From Pseudomonas putida (GTDB lineage: Bacteria; Pseudomonadota; Gammaproteobacteria; Pseudomonadales; Pseudomonadaceae), in NCBI GenBank assembly GCA_041879295.1, contig CP047152.1, positions 321,501-385,500 on the forward strand: DNA of 64,000 bases, given 5' to 3'. Both the position numbers and the translations under genes were made by a program. Below the pieces are notes generated by a model, which saw only the letters and a list, made by a program, of their open reading frames with translations, was not told where the DNA came from and searched no databases. Of this stretch, positions 14,710 to 24,328 are shown one piece after another (position 1 is the first letter of the stretch; each line of letters starts with the position of its first letter).

Positions 14710-16952
14710 CGCTTGAATAGCCCCTTGAGCGCGTCTTTCAGTTCCGGGCTCACTTTGTCTCCAAGTTTTTCATCAAGCTTTTCATCGATCTTGTCTTTCA
14801 GGCGGTTGCCGGCCAGCTTGGCGGCAACCTTGCCCAGGCCGTTCTGGTCGAGGCGGCAGGCCTTTGCGCCGAGTTCCAGCGGGCCACGGCAGCGTAGGGG
14901 TACTTCAACACCCACATAACGTTCGTTGACCTGGCAGGCCGGGTCTGGCATGGCACGCTGGTCGCCTTCGACGATTACGCCGATGTTGTAGTCCATGCCC
15001 AGCACGCGCAGGTCGAGGTCACCATGGCCGTTGACGGTCAGGCCCGGGATGCGCGCCTTGAGGTCCGGGTTGCTGGCGACGCCATTGCGTATGACCAGGC
15101 TGCCGCGCAGTTCCTGGAACGGGGTGTCCTTGCCGCGTGGTTCGCTGCTCAGCGTCTTGCGATTGAGCGTGGCGATGGCCTGGCACAGTTGCTGTTCCAG
15201 GTTGGCATTGACCAGCACGCCATCGTTGATGGCGAAGTTTGCGCTGCCGTTCAGGGTGTCGACCAGTGCCTTCTGGCTGTTACCGGTGGCTGTCAGATCA
15301 CTGGTCAGGGTCAGCAGGCCCTTGACTGGTGGCGTCTGTTCCTTGCCTTCGGCCTTGATGAAGTGCTCCACCGGCACCCGCTGGATGTTGGTGTTCACAC
15401 CCAGCTGCGGCACGGCAGGGCGCACGTCGACCGTGCCCTTGGCTTCGAAGGTGCCGTTGTACAGCTCTCCGCGCAGGGTTTGCAGGGTCAGCAGGCCGCC
15501 TTGGCCAACGGCCTTTAGCTGGGCGTTTTCGATCGGCAGCTTATCCAGGGTCAACGAGCCGAAGGCCAGGTCGGCCTGCAGATCGAGGGCGCGCAAACGG
15601 TCGACCGGCAGCAGCTTGTCGTCGCTCCATGCCACTTGTGTCGGGGCACTGGGCAGTGGTGTGGAGCCGGCACTGGCTACGGCGCTGGCCTCTTGTTGCT
15701 TGACCTCGGCCTGGCGCGCAGCGGTGGCGCCCTTGGCCTCTTCGCTCTTGGCCGGCAGGTAGCGGTCGGCGTCGAAGGTGTCGCCCTTAAGCTGCAGGCG
15801 CAGGGCCTGTCTGGCGAAATCTTCGACGGCCACGCGGCCGCTGAAGGTGCTGTCGTCCAGCTTCACCGCCAGGTCTTCCAGGGCCAGGCTGTCAGGCGTG
15901 CCCTTCAGGCGAGTTACCAGTTCCAGTTTGGCGAAGGCGGCCGGGTCGTTGGTGGCCGGCAGCGGGCGGCCGATGCTTTCAAGGAAGGTGCGCAGGTTGA
16001 ACTGGGCGATGGACAGGCCGCCGCTCAGCTGGGGTGCCTTGTCCAGATCACGCAGGTTCAGCTCACCGAGGGCGCGCAGTTGGTTGGCCGAAACTTTCAG
16101 GCCGTTCCACGTGGCGACATTGGCGGCCAGGTCGACCAGCAGTTGGCCTTGGGCGGCGAAAGTCACGGTCTTGCCGCCAGTTGGCTCACCCGAGGTCTCG
16201 CCCGACAGGCGCATGTCTTCGAAGTTGTAGCGCTTGAGCTTGCGGTCGAAGCGCAATTCGCCGGCCAGTTCGGTACGGGCCTTGATGTTCGGCTGGCTGG
16301 CGCTGATGAAGGCGCTGGCCTTGAGCGGGATGTTTGCGCCTTCATGGACCGGGCCGGTGCTCAGCTGGATGCTCTCGGCGCTGTAGCTGTGACCGGTCTT
16401 GGCATCGGTGTACTGCACGCGGGCGTTGTTCACGGTCAGGCTGTCGATGTCCAGCTTGATGGCGCGCTCGTTGCTGTCGACGGTCGCAGGCTTCTGCTCG
16501 GCAGGTGCCTGTGCCGGTGCATTGGTACTTGCGCCATTCTCCGCGGGCAGCGGCTTGCCGATGTCCTCCCAGTTGCCATGGCCCTGTTCGTCGCGCGTCA
16601 GGGTCAGGTTCAGGCCTTCGACACGTACGTCGCTCATTTGTACTTCGCGACGCAGCAGCGGCAGCACACGGACTGAAAGGCCAAGCATCTGCAGATCGGC
16701 GAACGGCTCCTTGGGTTTGTTCAAGGTAGCGATGCTGGCTTCGTGCAGCTCCAGGCCCAGCCACGGGAACAGGCTCCAGCCGATGTCACCGTTGAGGGTC
16801 AGTTCGATGTGAGCCTTGTCGCGTGCCAACTGGCGAATCTCGTCTTTGTAGTCGTTGGGATCAAAGAGGTGGGTCAGGGCGAAGCCCAGCGCCACGATGA
16901 TCAGCAGTAACCCGAGAAGCCCCAGTCCCAGGATTTTGCCGAACGCTTTCAT
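14706..16952 (-). CDS. AsmA family protein
   Basis: The 748-residue protein has an N-terminal membrane anchor (GLGLLGLLLIIVALGFALTH) followed by LFDPNDYKDEIRQLARDKAH, the AsmA hallmark. The long beta-rich periplasmic body is thought to form a groove that moves phospholipids toward the outer membrane. The C-terminal AsmA_2-like region is at about residues 480-700 (LNGSANFAINDGVLVNANLE). It heads the operon asmA-like-mutY-yggX. Confidence 0.9.
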   Translation of the reverse strand: MKAFGKILGLGLLGLLLIIVALGFALTHLFDPNDYKDEIRQLARDKAHIELTLNGDIGWSLFPWLGLELHEASIATLNKPKEPFADLQMLGLSVRVLPLLRREVQMSDVRVEGLNLTLTRDEQGHGNWEDIGKPLPAENGASTNAPAQAPAEQKPATVDSNERAIKLDIDSLTVNNARVQYTDAKTGHSYSAESIQLSTGPVHEGANIPLKASAFISASQPNIKARTELAGELRFDRKLKRYNFEDMRLSGETSGEPTGGKTVTFAAQGQLLVDLAANVATWNGLKVSANQLRALGELNLRDLDKAPQLSGGLSIAQFNLRTFLESIGRPLPATNDPAAFAKLELVTRLKGTPDSLALEDLAVKLDDSTFSGRVAVEDFARQALRLQLKGDTFDADRYLPAKSEEAKGATAARQAEVKQQEASAVASAGSTPLPSAPTQVAWSDDKLLPVDRLRALDLQADLAFGSLTLDKLPIENAQLKAVGQGGLLTLQTLRGELYNGTFEAKGTVDVRPAVPQLGVNTNIQRVPVEHFIKAEGKEQTPPVKGLLTLTSDLTATGNSQKALVDTLNGSANFAINDGVLVNANLEQQLCQAIATLNRKTLSSEPRGKDTPFQELRGSLVIRNGVASNPDLKARIPGLTVNGHGDLDLRVLGMDYNIGVIVEGDQRAMPDPACQVNERYVGVEVPLRCRGPLELGAKACRLDQNGLGKVAAKLAGNRLKDKIDEKLDEKLGDKVSPELKDALKGLFKR

Positions 16953-17220
16953 GGGCGAGTCCTTTTAGTCCGTTAGTGAGTTCAGGCGGCAGAGTATAAC
17001 GCTGTAGCGGTTCCCCCTGCTTGTACGACTAGAGATGTAGGAAATTCCTACGCCTGTATCAGATGGTACGGCTTTCGACAGCTTAATATTGAGCTTGTGC
17101 CGGAACCATGACCGTTTCAGTCGGGCAGAATTGAACGATGGCAGATTGCTTTCATCCTGCTTGATGCTGCTACCCTTGCGCCGCTTCGCGAGCACCTTCC
17201 CAATAACAAGGATCAGATCC

Positions 17221-18882
17221 ATGACCAGTACTGTCGCGACGGGAACCTCGGCCAGTGCGCCAGGTTTCCTGTCGAAGGAACGCATAATTGCCCGCCCAGG
17301 CTTCAACCGCTGGCTGGTTCCGCCAGCCGCCCTGGCTATTCACCTGTGCATCGGTATGGCCTACGGCTTCTCGGTATTCTGGCTGCCTTTGTCGCAAGCC
17401 CTTGGGATCACCGCCCCCGTCGCCTGTGCAGCAGACATGGGCTTCATGGCCCGAATGTTCAGCGCCGAATGCGACTGGCCAATCTCGATGCTGAGCTGGA
17501 TCTACACCCTGTTCTTCGTATTCCTCGGCTGCTCGGCGGCGGTGCTGGGCGGCTGGCTGGAGCACGCCGGCCCGCGCAAGGCTGGCCTGGTGTCGGCGTT
17601 GTGCTGGTGCGGTGGCATGCTGCTTTCGGCGATAGGTGTGAAAACCCATCAGCTGTGGCTGATGTGGCTTGGCTCCGGCGTGATCGGCGGTATCGGCCTG
17701 GGCCTGGGCTACATCTCGCCGGTGTCGACCTTGATCAAGTGGTTCCCGGACAAACGCGGCATGGCCACCGGTATGGCGATCATGGGCTTTGGCGGCGGGG
17801 CCATGGTAGGGGCACCGCTGGCCACCGCGCTTATGGGGCATTTTGGCAATGAGCACGAAGTTGGGGTATGGCAGAGCTTTGTCGCCATGGCGGCGATCTA
17901 CTTCGTGTTCATGACCGCTGGCGCCTTGGCGTATCGCGTACCACCGACCGGCTGGAAGCCTGAAGGCTGGGCTGCGCCGTTGAAGAATGCCAGTAACGCC
18001 ATGGTCACCGACCGTCACGTGCACGTCAGTGTGGCCTGGAAGACCCCGCAGTTCGCGCTGATCTGGCTGGTGCTGTGCCTGAACGTGTCGGCGGGCATCG
18101 GCATTATCGGTATGGCTTCGCCGCTGCTGCAGGAAGTGTTCGCCGGTAAATTACTGGGCAACGAACTGACCTTCAGCCAGCTGAGCACTGCGCAGTTGGC
18201 GCAAATTGCCGCGATCGCCGCCGGCTTTACCGGCCTGCTGAGCCTCTTCAACATTGGCGGCCGGTTCTTCTGGGCATCGTTCTCCGACTACATCGGCCGC
18301 AAGAACACCTACTTTGCCTTCTTCGCTTTGGGTGTGGGCTTGTACAGCCTGGTACCGAACATGGGGCACCTGGGCAACGTGGCACTTTTCGTGGCCGCGT
18401 TCTGCATCATTCTGTCGATGTATGGCGGTGGCTTTGCAACGGTGCCGGCCTACCTGGCCGACCTGTTCGGCACGCAGATGGTGGGTGCCATTCATGGCCG
18501 CCTGCTGACCGCTTGGGCGGCAGCCGGGGTGCTGGGGCCGGTGCTGATCACCTACCTGCGCGAGTATCAACTGGCGGCGGGCGTGGAGCGGGCGGCGGCT
18601 TATGACATGACCTTGTACATCCTCGCGGGTCTGCTGGTGCTGGGCTTTATCTGCAACATGCTGGTGCGTCCGGTGGCCGACAAGCACTTCATGAGTGATG
18701 CCGAACTGACGGCCGAGCGCGCGTTGAGCCATGACAAGGGCGCCGATGGGGCGCGGTCGCTGGAGTGGAAAGCGGCGCCAGGCAGCCTGCCACTGGTGCT
18801 GCTGGCCTGGGCGGTGGTGGTTGTGCCGTTGGCCTGGGGTGTCTTGGTGACCTTGCAGAAGACCGCTGTGCTGTTCCATTGA
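17221..18882 (+). CDS. MFS transporter, OFA (oxalate/formate antiporter) family
   Basis: This 553-residue carrier has about 12 transmembrane helices and the OFA-type opening PPAALAIHLCIGMAYGFSVF with LPLSQ. The motif GLGYISPVSTLIKWFPDKRG follows. An unusually long insert after helix 2 holds three cysteines (ACAADMGFMARMFSAECDW). The C-terminal region includes one extra hydrophobic helix (LPLVLLAWAVVVVPLAWGVL). The ATG at 17221 follows AAGGATC. Substrate is uncertain; a small carboxylate is likely. A terminator follows at once, so it is not part of the his operon. Confidence 0.85.
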   Translation: MTSTVATGTSASAPGFLSKERIIARPGFNRWLVPPAALAIHLCIGMAYGFSVFWLPLSQALGITAPVACAADMGFMARMFSAECDWPISMLSWIYTLFFVFLGCSAAVLGGWLEHAGPRKAGLVSALCWCGGMLLSAIGVKTHQLWLMWLGSGVIGGIGLGLGYISPVSTLIKWFPDKRGMATGMAIMGFGGGAMVGAPLATALMGHFGNEHEVGVWQSFVAMAAIYFVFMTAGALAYRVPPTGWKPEGWAAPLKNASNAMVTDRHVHVSVAWKTPQFALIWLVLCLNVSAGIGIIGMASPLLQEVFAGKLLGNELTFSQLSTAQLAQIAAIAAGFTGLLSLFNIGGRFFWASFSDYIGRKNTYFAFFALGVGLYSLVPNMGHLGNVALFVAAFCIILSMYGGGFATVPAYLADLFGTQMVGAIHGRLLTAWAAAGVLGPVLITYLREYQLAAGVERAAAYDMTLYILAGLLVLGFICNMLVRPVADKHFMSDAELTAERALSHDKGADGARSLEWKAAPGSLPLVLLAWAVVVVPLAWGVLVTLQKTAVLFH

Positions 18883-18889
18883 TCAGCAG

Positions 18890-18910
18890 GGGGCGCGTTG
18901 CGCCCCTTTC
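18890..18910 (+). terminator. Rho-independent terminator after the MFS gene
   Basis: GGGGCGC-GTT-GCGCCCC (18890-18906) is followed by TTTC. Confidence 0.75.
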
Positions 18911-19000
18911 GCAGATGCAGGAGCGGGCCATTGTGGTTGTATAGACCTGTAGCGGTATTCAGTCCGTGTAAATCCTGGCTTTGCCATATGTCATCCGCGT

Positions 19001-19029
19001 TTCAAGCTGGCGCGTTCTGGGCCTATAAT
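19001..19029 (+). promoter_or_regulatory. Promoter of the his operon
   Basis: A perfect -10 TATAAT (19024-19029) lies 17 bases after TTCAAG (19001-19006), a weak -35, and 38 bases before the hisB start. Confidence 0.6.
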
Positions 19030-19066
19030 GAAACCCTTTTCGCCCAATGATTTTGCGGAGCTGGTG

Positions 19067-19660
19067 ATGGTTGAACGTAAGGCTTCCGTCGAGCGCAATA
19101 CCCTGGAAACCCAGGTCAAGTGCTCGATCAACCTCGATGGCAGTGGCAAGGCCCGATTCGATATCGGTGTGCCCTTCCTTGAACACATGCTGGACCAGAT
19201 CGCCCGCCATGGGCTGATCGATCTGGATATCGAGTGCAAGGGTGACACGCATATCGACGATCACCATACCGTCGAAGACGTCGGCATCACCCTGGGCATG
19301 GCATTCGCCCAAGCCATCGGTGACAAGAAAGGTATCTTCCGCTACGGCCACGCCTACGTGCCGCTGGACGAAGCGCTGTCACGCGTGGTCATCGACTTCT
19401 CTGGCCGCCCAGGCCTGCAGATGCACGTGCCGTATACCCGTGCCAGCGTTGGTGGCTTCGATGTCGACCTGTTCCAGGAGTTTTTCCAGGGCTTCGTCAA
19501 CCATGCCCTGGTAACCCTGCACATCGATAACCTGCGTGGTCACAACACCCACCACCAGATCGAAACCGTATTCAAGGCTTTCGGCCGCGCCCTGCGCATG
19601 GCCATCACTCTCGACGAGCGTATGGCCGGGCAGATGCCTTCCACCAAAGGGTGCCTGTAA
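19067..19660 (+). CDS. hisB: Imidazoleglycerol-phosphate dehydratase HisB
   Basis: The 197-residue enzyme makes imidazole-acetol phosphate in histidine synthesis. It is the single-function form. The metal-binding motifs [15 protein letters not shown] and [17 protein letters not shown] are intact. The ATG at 19067 has GGAG six bases upstream; the earlier ATG at 19028 sits on the -10 box and cannot be used. It opens the hisB-hisH-DUF2164-hisA-hisF operon; hisH starts immediately after the stop. Confidence 0.97.
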   Translation: MVERKASVERNTLETQVKCSINLDGSGKARFDIGVPFLEHMLDQIARHGLIDLDIECKGDTHIDDHHTVEDVGITLGMAFAQAIGDKKGIFRYGHAYVPLDEALSRVVIDFSGRPGLQMHVPYTRASVGGFDVDLFQEFFQGFVNHALVTLHIDNLRGHNTHHQIETVFKAFGRALRMAITLDERMAGQMPSTKGCL

Positions 19661-20299
19661 ATGCAAACGGTAGCCGTAATCGACTATGGCATGGGTAACC
19701 TGCACTCGGTGGCCAAGGCGCTTGAGCACGTAGGTGCCGGTAAAGTGCTGGTTACCAGCGATGCCTCAGTGATCCGCGAGGCCGACCGTGTGGTGTTCCC
19801 GGGCGTGGGCGCGATTCGCGACTGCATGGCCGAGATCCGCCGCCTTGGCTTCGACAGCCTGGTGCGCGAAGTCAGCCAGGACCGCCCGTTCCTTGGCATC
19901 TGCGTCGGTATGCAGGCGCTGCTCGAACACAGTGAGGAAAACACCGGCGTCGACTGCATCGGCCTGTTCCCTGGCCAGGTGCGCTTTTTCGGCAAAGACC
20001 TGCAAGAAGACGGCGAGCACCTTAAGGTGCCGCACATGGGCTGGAACGAAGTCGTCCAGACCATCGATCACCCGCTGTGGCACGACATCCCTGACCGCGC
20101 ACGTTTCTACTTCGTGCACAGCTACTACATCAATGCCGGCAAACCAGGCCAGGTGGTGGGGCGCGGTCACTATGGCGTCGACTTCGCCGCAGCGCTGGCC
20201 GACGGTTCGCGTTTTGCCGTGCAGTTCCACCCGGAGAAGAGCCATACCCATGGCCTGCAGTTGCTGCAGAACTTCATCGCCTGGGACGGGCGCTGGTAA
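19661..20299 (+). CDS. hisH: Imidazole glycerol phosphate synthase, glutaminase subunit HisH
   Basis: The 212-residue class I amidotransferase supplies ammonia to HisF. The nucleophile Cys81 lies in [15 protein letters not shown], and the His-x-Glu pair in QFHPEKSH near residue 193. The start ATG directly follows the hisB stop codon, so the two are translationally coupled. Confidence 0.97.
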   Translation: MQTVAVIDYGMGNLHSVAKALEHVGAGKVLVTSDASVIREADRVVFPGVGAIRDCMAEIRRLGFDSLVREVSQDRPFLGICVGMQALLEHSEENTGVDCIGLFPGQVRFFGKDLQEDGEHLKVPHMGWNEVVQTIDHPLWHDIPDRARFYFVHSYYINAGKPGQVVGRGHYGVDFAAALADGSRFAVQFHPEKSHTHGLQLLQNFIAWDGRW

Positions 20300-20560
20300 A
20301 TGAGCAGGTCGAAGACCAAGGCCCCGAGCATCACCCTTGCCCCCGAACAGGAGCGCGAAGCGCTCGATACCTTGAAGCGCTTCCTCGAAGACCGCTTCGA
20401 GCTGCAGTTGGGGTCATTCGAGGTGGCCGAGGTCCTCGAGCTGTTCAGCAAAGAGATTGCACCCCATTACTACAACAGGGCGATTGCCGATGTTCAGCTG
20501 CACCTCAAGGAGCGGTTCGAGAGCATCGAAAGCGACCTGTGGGCACTCGAGAAGCCCTGA
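20300..20560 (+). CDS. DUF2164 family protein
   Basis: The 86-residue protein has the DUF2164 core [16 protein letters not shown], preceded by [20 protein letters not shown]. It is short and helical; function is unknown. It sits inside the his operon between hisH and hisA, starting directly after the hisH stop. The position suggests co-expression with histidine synthesis but gives no direct evidence for a role in it. Confidence 0.88.
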   Translation: MSRSKTKAPSITLAPEQEREALDTLKRFLEDRFELQLGSFEVAEVLELFSKEIAPHYYNRAIADVQLHLKERFESIESDLWALEKP

Positions 20561-20587
20561 AACCCAACAAATAGACAGGTTCCCAAG

Positions 20588-21325
20588 ATGCTGATTATCC
20601 CCGCTATCGATCTGAAGGACGGTGCTTGCGTGCGCCTGCGCCAGGGCCGCATGGAAGACTCTACGGTATTTTCCGACGACCCGGTGAGCATGGCCGCCAA
20701 GTGGGTCGAGGGTGGCTGCCGCCGCCTGCACCTGGTCGACCTCAACGGCGCCTTCGAAGGCCAGCCGGTCAATGGTGAAGTGGTTACCGCCATCGCCAAG
20801 CGCTACCCGAACCTGCCGATCCAGATCGGCGGCGGTATCCGTTCGCTGGAAACCATCGAACACTACGTCAAGGCTGGCGTCAGCTACGTGATCATCGGCA
20901 CCAAGGCAGTCAAGCAGCCCGAGTTCGTCGCTGAAGCGTGCAAAGCCTTCCCGGGCAAGGTCATCGTCGGCCTGGACGCCAAGGACGGTTTCGTCGCCAC
21001 CGACGGTTGGGCCGAAGTCAGCTCGGTGCAGGTCATCGACCTGGCCAAGCGTTTCGAGGCCGATGGCGTCTCGGCGATCGTCTACACCGACATTGCAAAG
21101 GACGGCATGATGCAGGGCTGCAACGTGCCCTTCACCAAGGCACTGGCTGAAGCCACCCGTATCCCGGTGATCGCCTCGGGTGGCATTCACAACCTGGGCG
21201 ACATCAAGGCCCTGCTGGACGCCAAGGCCCCGGGCATCATCGGCGCCATCACTGGCCGTGCCATCTACGAAGGCACCCTGGATGTCGCTGAGGCCCAGGC
21301 CTTCTGTGACAACTACCAAGGCTGA
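20588..21325 (+). CDS. hisA: ProFAR isomerase HisA
   Basis: The 245-residue TIM-barrel enzyme catalyses the Amadori rearrangement of ProFAR to PRFAR. The catalytic Asp8 lies in [10 protein letters not shown] and the second Asp in [10 protein letters not shown]. Phosphate-binding glycines are in QIGGGIR and ASGGI. The gap to the preceding gene is short. Confidence 0.97.
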   Translation: MLIIPAIDLKDGACVRLRQGRMEDSTVFSDDPVSMAAKWVEGGCRRLHLVDLNGAFEGQPVNGEVVTAIAKRYPNLPIQIGGGIRSLETIEHYVKAGVSYVIIGTKAVKQPEFVAEACKAFPGKVIVGLDAKDGFVATDGWAEVSSVQVIDLAKRFEADGVSAIVYTDIAKDGMMQGCNVPFTKALAEATRIPVIASGGIHNLGDIKALLDAKAPGIIGAITGRAIYEGTLDVAEAQAFCDNYQG

Positions 21326-21335
21326 GGACTGAACC

Positions 21336-22106
21336 ATGGCACTGGCCAAGCGCATTATCCCTTGCCTGGACGTGGACAACGGCCGGGTGGTCAAGGGCGT
21401 CAAGTTCGAGAACATCCGTGACGCCGGCGACCCGGTGGAAATCGCCCGTCGATACGACGAGCAAGGTGCCGACGAAATCACCTTTCTCGACATCACCGCC
21501 AGCGTCGATGGCCGCGACACCACGCTGCATACCGTCGAGCGCATGGCCAGCCAGGTGTTCATCCCGCTGACGGTCGGTGGTGGCGTGCGTACCGTGCAGG
21601 ACATCCGCAACCTGCTCAACGCCGGTGCCGACAAGGTCTCGATCAACACCGCCGCGGTGTTCAACCCGGAGTTTGTCGGCGAGGCGGCGGACCGTTTCGG
21701 TTCGCAGTGCATCGTTGTCGCCATCGATGCCAAGAAAGTGTCCGGGCCAGGTGAAGAGCCGCGTTGGGAGATTTTCACTCACGGCGGGCGCAAGCCGACC
21801 GGGCTGGATGCAGTCGAGTGGGCGAAGAAGATGGAAGGCCTGGGCGCTGGCGAGATCCTGCTGACCAGCATGGACCAGGACGGCATGAAGAACGGCTTCG
21901 ACCTGGGAGTCACCCGCGCTATCAGTGATGCGCTGGGCATTCCGGTGATTGCCTCGGGGGGCGTGGGTAACCTGCAGCACCTGGCAGACGGCATTCTGGA
22001 AGGGCACGCCAGCGCGGTGCTGGCGGCCAGCATCTTCCACTTTGGCGAGTACACAGTGCCGGAGGCCAAGGCCTACATGGCTTCGCGCGGGATTGTCGTT
22101 CGCTGA
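21336..22106 (+). CDS. hisF: Imidazole glycerol phosphate synthase, cyclase subunit HisF
   Basis: The 256-residue TIM-barrel cyclase works with HisH to produce imidazole glycerol phosphate and AICAR. Catalytic Asp11 is in [10 protein letters not shown] and the second Asp in [15 protein letters not shown] and ASGGVG bind phosphate. It is the last gene of the operon and is followed by a REP pair. Confidence 0.97.
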   Translation: MALAKRIIPCLDVDNGRVVKGVKFENIRDAGDPVEIARRYDEQGADEITFLDITASVDGRDTTLHTVERMASQVFIPLTVGGGVRTVQDIRNLLNAGADKVSINTAAVFNPEFVGEAADRFGSQCIVVAIDAKKVSGPGEEPRWEIFTHGGRKPTGLDAVEWAKKMEGLGAGEILLTSMDQDGMKNGFDLGVTRAISDALGIPVIASGGVGNLQHLADGILEGHASAVLAASIFHFGEYTVPEAKAYMASRGIVVR

Positions 22107-22116
22107 TCCATTGATC

Positions 22117-22216
22117 GGGGCTGCTTTGCAGCCCTTCGCGGGCACGCCCGCTCCCACAGAGATCTCAGCAAACCTGTGGGAGCGGGCGTGCCCGCGAAGG
22201 GCCGCGAAGCGGCCCC
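22117..22216. repeat. REP pair
   Basis: Two inverted REP units flank about 20 bases between the convergent hisF and cbcV genes. Outer GGGGCTGC and GCGGCCCC arms extend the palindrome. Confidence 0.9.
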
Positions 22217-22223
22217 AATTGCC

Positions 22224-23402
22224 TCAACCGAGGTTCTTGCCGAGCAGCGCGTGGTAAAGCTCGGTATCCCCGAGAATCCCCACCACCTTGTCGTTATCCT
22301 GCAGCACCAGCTTGTTGCCGGTCTGATAACGAATCTGCAGTGCGTCACGCATGCCAATATCGGCGTGCACCACAGTCGGCCTGCGCTCCAGCAACTCCAC
22401 ATCTTGCCCCGGTGCCCATTTCTGCATGTCCAGACCGTTCTGGCCCTGGCGTGCACGCTTTAGCGCGCCGCCTTCGCCAAGGTCCAGCCACGAGTCGATA
22501 CCTGGGTCCAGGCACACCGAGCCATTGACCCGTTTGCAGTTGTCCAGGCTGCGCATCAGGCTGCGGCCGCACAGCACGTTCAGCGGGTTGGTATGGGCGA
22601 CGAAGGTGCGCACGTATTCGTCGGCCGGGTTCAGCACGATCTCCTCCGGTTTGCTGTACTGGATGATCCGCCCGTCTTTCATGATCGCAATGCGGGTACC
22701 CAGTTTCAGCGCTTCGTCCAGGTCGTGGCTGACGAACACGATGGTTTTGCTCAGCTTGGCCTGCAGGCCAAGCAGCTCATCTTGCAGGCCCTGGCGGATC
22801 AGGGGATCCAGCGCCGAGAACGGTTCGTCCATCAGCAAGATGTCGGCATCCATCGCCAGCGCCCGGGCCAGGCCCACGCGCTGTTGCATGCCGCCAGAAA
22901 GCTCATCCGGCTTCTTGTTGCGCCACTGGGTCAGGCCCACCAGCTCAAGCTTCTCGTCGACCAGCTTGCGCCGTTCCTTTTCCGGACGACCCTGCATCTC
23001 CAGGCCAAAGCTGATGTTCTCGCGCACCGTCAGCCAGGGCATCAGGGCAAACTTCTGGAACACCATCGCAATGCGCTTGGTGCGCATCATCTTCAGTTCG
23101 GCCGCGGAGCAGTTGGCAATGTCGATGTGCCTGCCTTCATGTTCGACGAACAACTTGCCGCGGCTGACGGTGTTGAGGCCGTTGATGCAGCGCAGCAGGC
23201 TCGACTTGCCCGAGCCGGACAAGCCCATCAGCACGCAGATCTCGCCTTTGTTGATATCGAGGTTGGCCTTTTCGACACCCACCACCAGGCCGGTCTGCTT
23301 GAGGATCTGCTCGCGGGTCTGGCCTTGGTCCAGCAGCGACAGTGCCTCGCGCGGCTTGTTGGAGAAGATGACGTCGACGTCTTCGAAACGAATGATGCTC
23401 AT
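22224..23402 (-). CDS. cbcV: Quaternary amine ABC transporter ATPase CbcV
   Basis: The 392-residue ATPase of the choline/betaine/carnitine importer has Walker A GLSGSGKSS (60-68), signature LSGGMQQR, Walker B ILLMDEPFSALD and a C-terminal CBS-like region, as in ProV/OpuAA. The N-terminal extension before the ABC core is typical of ProV proteins. It is the last gene of cbcX-cbcW-cbcV and overlaps cbcW by four bases. Confidence 0.93.
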   Translation of the reverse strand: MSIIRFEDVDVIFSNKPREALSLLDQGQTREQILKQTGLVVGVEKANLDINKGEICVLMGLSGSGKSSLLRCINGLNTVSRGKLFVEHEGRHIDIANCSAAELKMMRTKRIAMVFQKFALMPWLTVRENISFGLEMQGRPEKERRKLVDEKLELVGLTQWRNKKPDELSGGMQQRVGLARALAMDADILLMDEPFSALDPLIRQGLQDELLGLQAKLSKTIVFVSHDLDEALKLGTRIAIMKDGRIIQYSKPEEIVLNPADEYVRTFVAHTNPLNVLCGRSLMRSLDNCKRVNGSVCLDPGIDSWLDLGEGGALKRARQGQNGLDMQKWAPGQDVELLERRPTVVHADIGMRDALQIRYQTGNKLVLQDNDKVVGILGDTELYHALLGKNLG

Positions 23403-24244
23403 GCCTCACCCCTTACCGGCAGTTCCGGTTGCTTGCAGATACGGTCGAGCATGATTGCCAGCAGCACGATCGCCAGGCCCGCTTCGAAGCCCAGGGAGAT
23501 ATCGGCGGTGTTCAGTGCGTTGACCACAGGTTTGCCCAGGCCGTCAGCGCCGACCAGGGCGGCAATTACCACCATCGACAGCGACAGCATGATGCATTGA
23601 GTGACACCGGCGGCGATGCTTGGCATCGCGTGCGGAAGTTCGATACGGGTAAGCAGTTGCCGACGCGAGCAGCCAAAGGCCTTGCCGGCGTCCATCAACT
23701 CTTGGGGCACGTCGCAGATGCCCAGGTAGGTCAGGCGAATGGGCGCTGCGATGGCGAACACCACGGTGGAGATCAGCCCCGGTACCACGCCCAGGCCGAA
23801 CAGGGTCAGGGTAGGGATCAGGTAGACGAAGGTGGGCACCGTCTGCATCAGGTCGAGCACCGGGCGCATGGCGGTATAGAACATCGGTTTGTGCGCGGCG
23901 AGGATGCCCAGTGGTACGCCGATCAACACACATACCACCGTGGCGAAGGTGACCTGCGCCAGGGTTTCCATGGTTTCCTGCCAGTAACCCAGGTTGAGGA
24001 TCAGCAGGAACGACAGGGCAACGAACGCGGTAAGCGCCCACTTGCGCTGGATCAGGTGCGCCAGGGCGGCGAACAGGGCGATGAGAACGAGCGGGTTGAA
24101 CCAGGTAAGGATACTGGTAACCCCGTAGATCATGAACTCCAGGCCTTGCGCGATGGCGTCGAAGTAATTCGCGCCATGCTGGGTCAGCCATTCGACGAAC
24201 GACGCGATGTACTGGCCCAAAGGTATTTTCTGATCGATAAGCAT
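23399..24244 (-). CDS. cbcW: Quaternary amine ABC transporter permease CbcW
   Basis: The 281-residue permease of the ProW/OpuAB type has several hydrophobic helices and the EAA-like loop DAGKAFGCSRRQLLTRIELP. It forms the membrane channel for choline, betaine or carnitine delivered by CbcX or by dedicated binding proteins such as CaiX, encoded about 9 kb away, as established for these systems in pseudomonads. Confidence 0.92.
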   Translation of the reverse strand: MLIDQKIPLGQYIASFVEWLTQHGANYFDAIAQGLEFMIYGVTSILTWFNPLVLIALFAALAHLIQRKWALTAFVALSFLLILNLGYWQETMETLAQVTFATVVCVLIGVPLGILAAHKPMFYTAMRPVLDLMQTVPTFVYLIPTLTLFGLGVVPGLISTVVFAIAAPIRLTYLGICDVPQELMDAGKAFGCSRRQLLTRIELPHAMPSIAAGVTQCIMLSLSMVVIAALVGADGLGKPVVNALNTADISLGFEAGLAIVLLAIMLDRICKQPELPVRGEA

Positions 24245-24328
24245 GATAGCGAGCTTCCACCTGCATAGATTGAAATCAACCCGGAGCAGGCACGGTCCTG
24301 CCCCGAGGTAGCGCTACTGCGTAGTTCG

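Noticed and set aside
22117..22216. CRISPR array made of the repeated GC-rich palindromes
   Set aside because: These are isolated REP pairs between genes, with inverted rather than direct order and no regular spacers; no cas genes are present.
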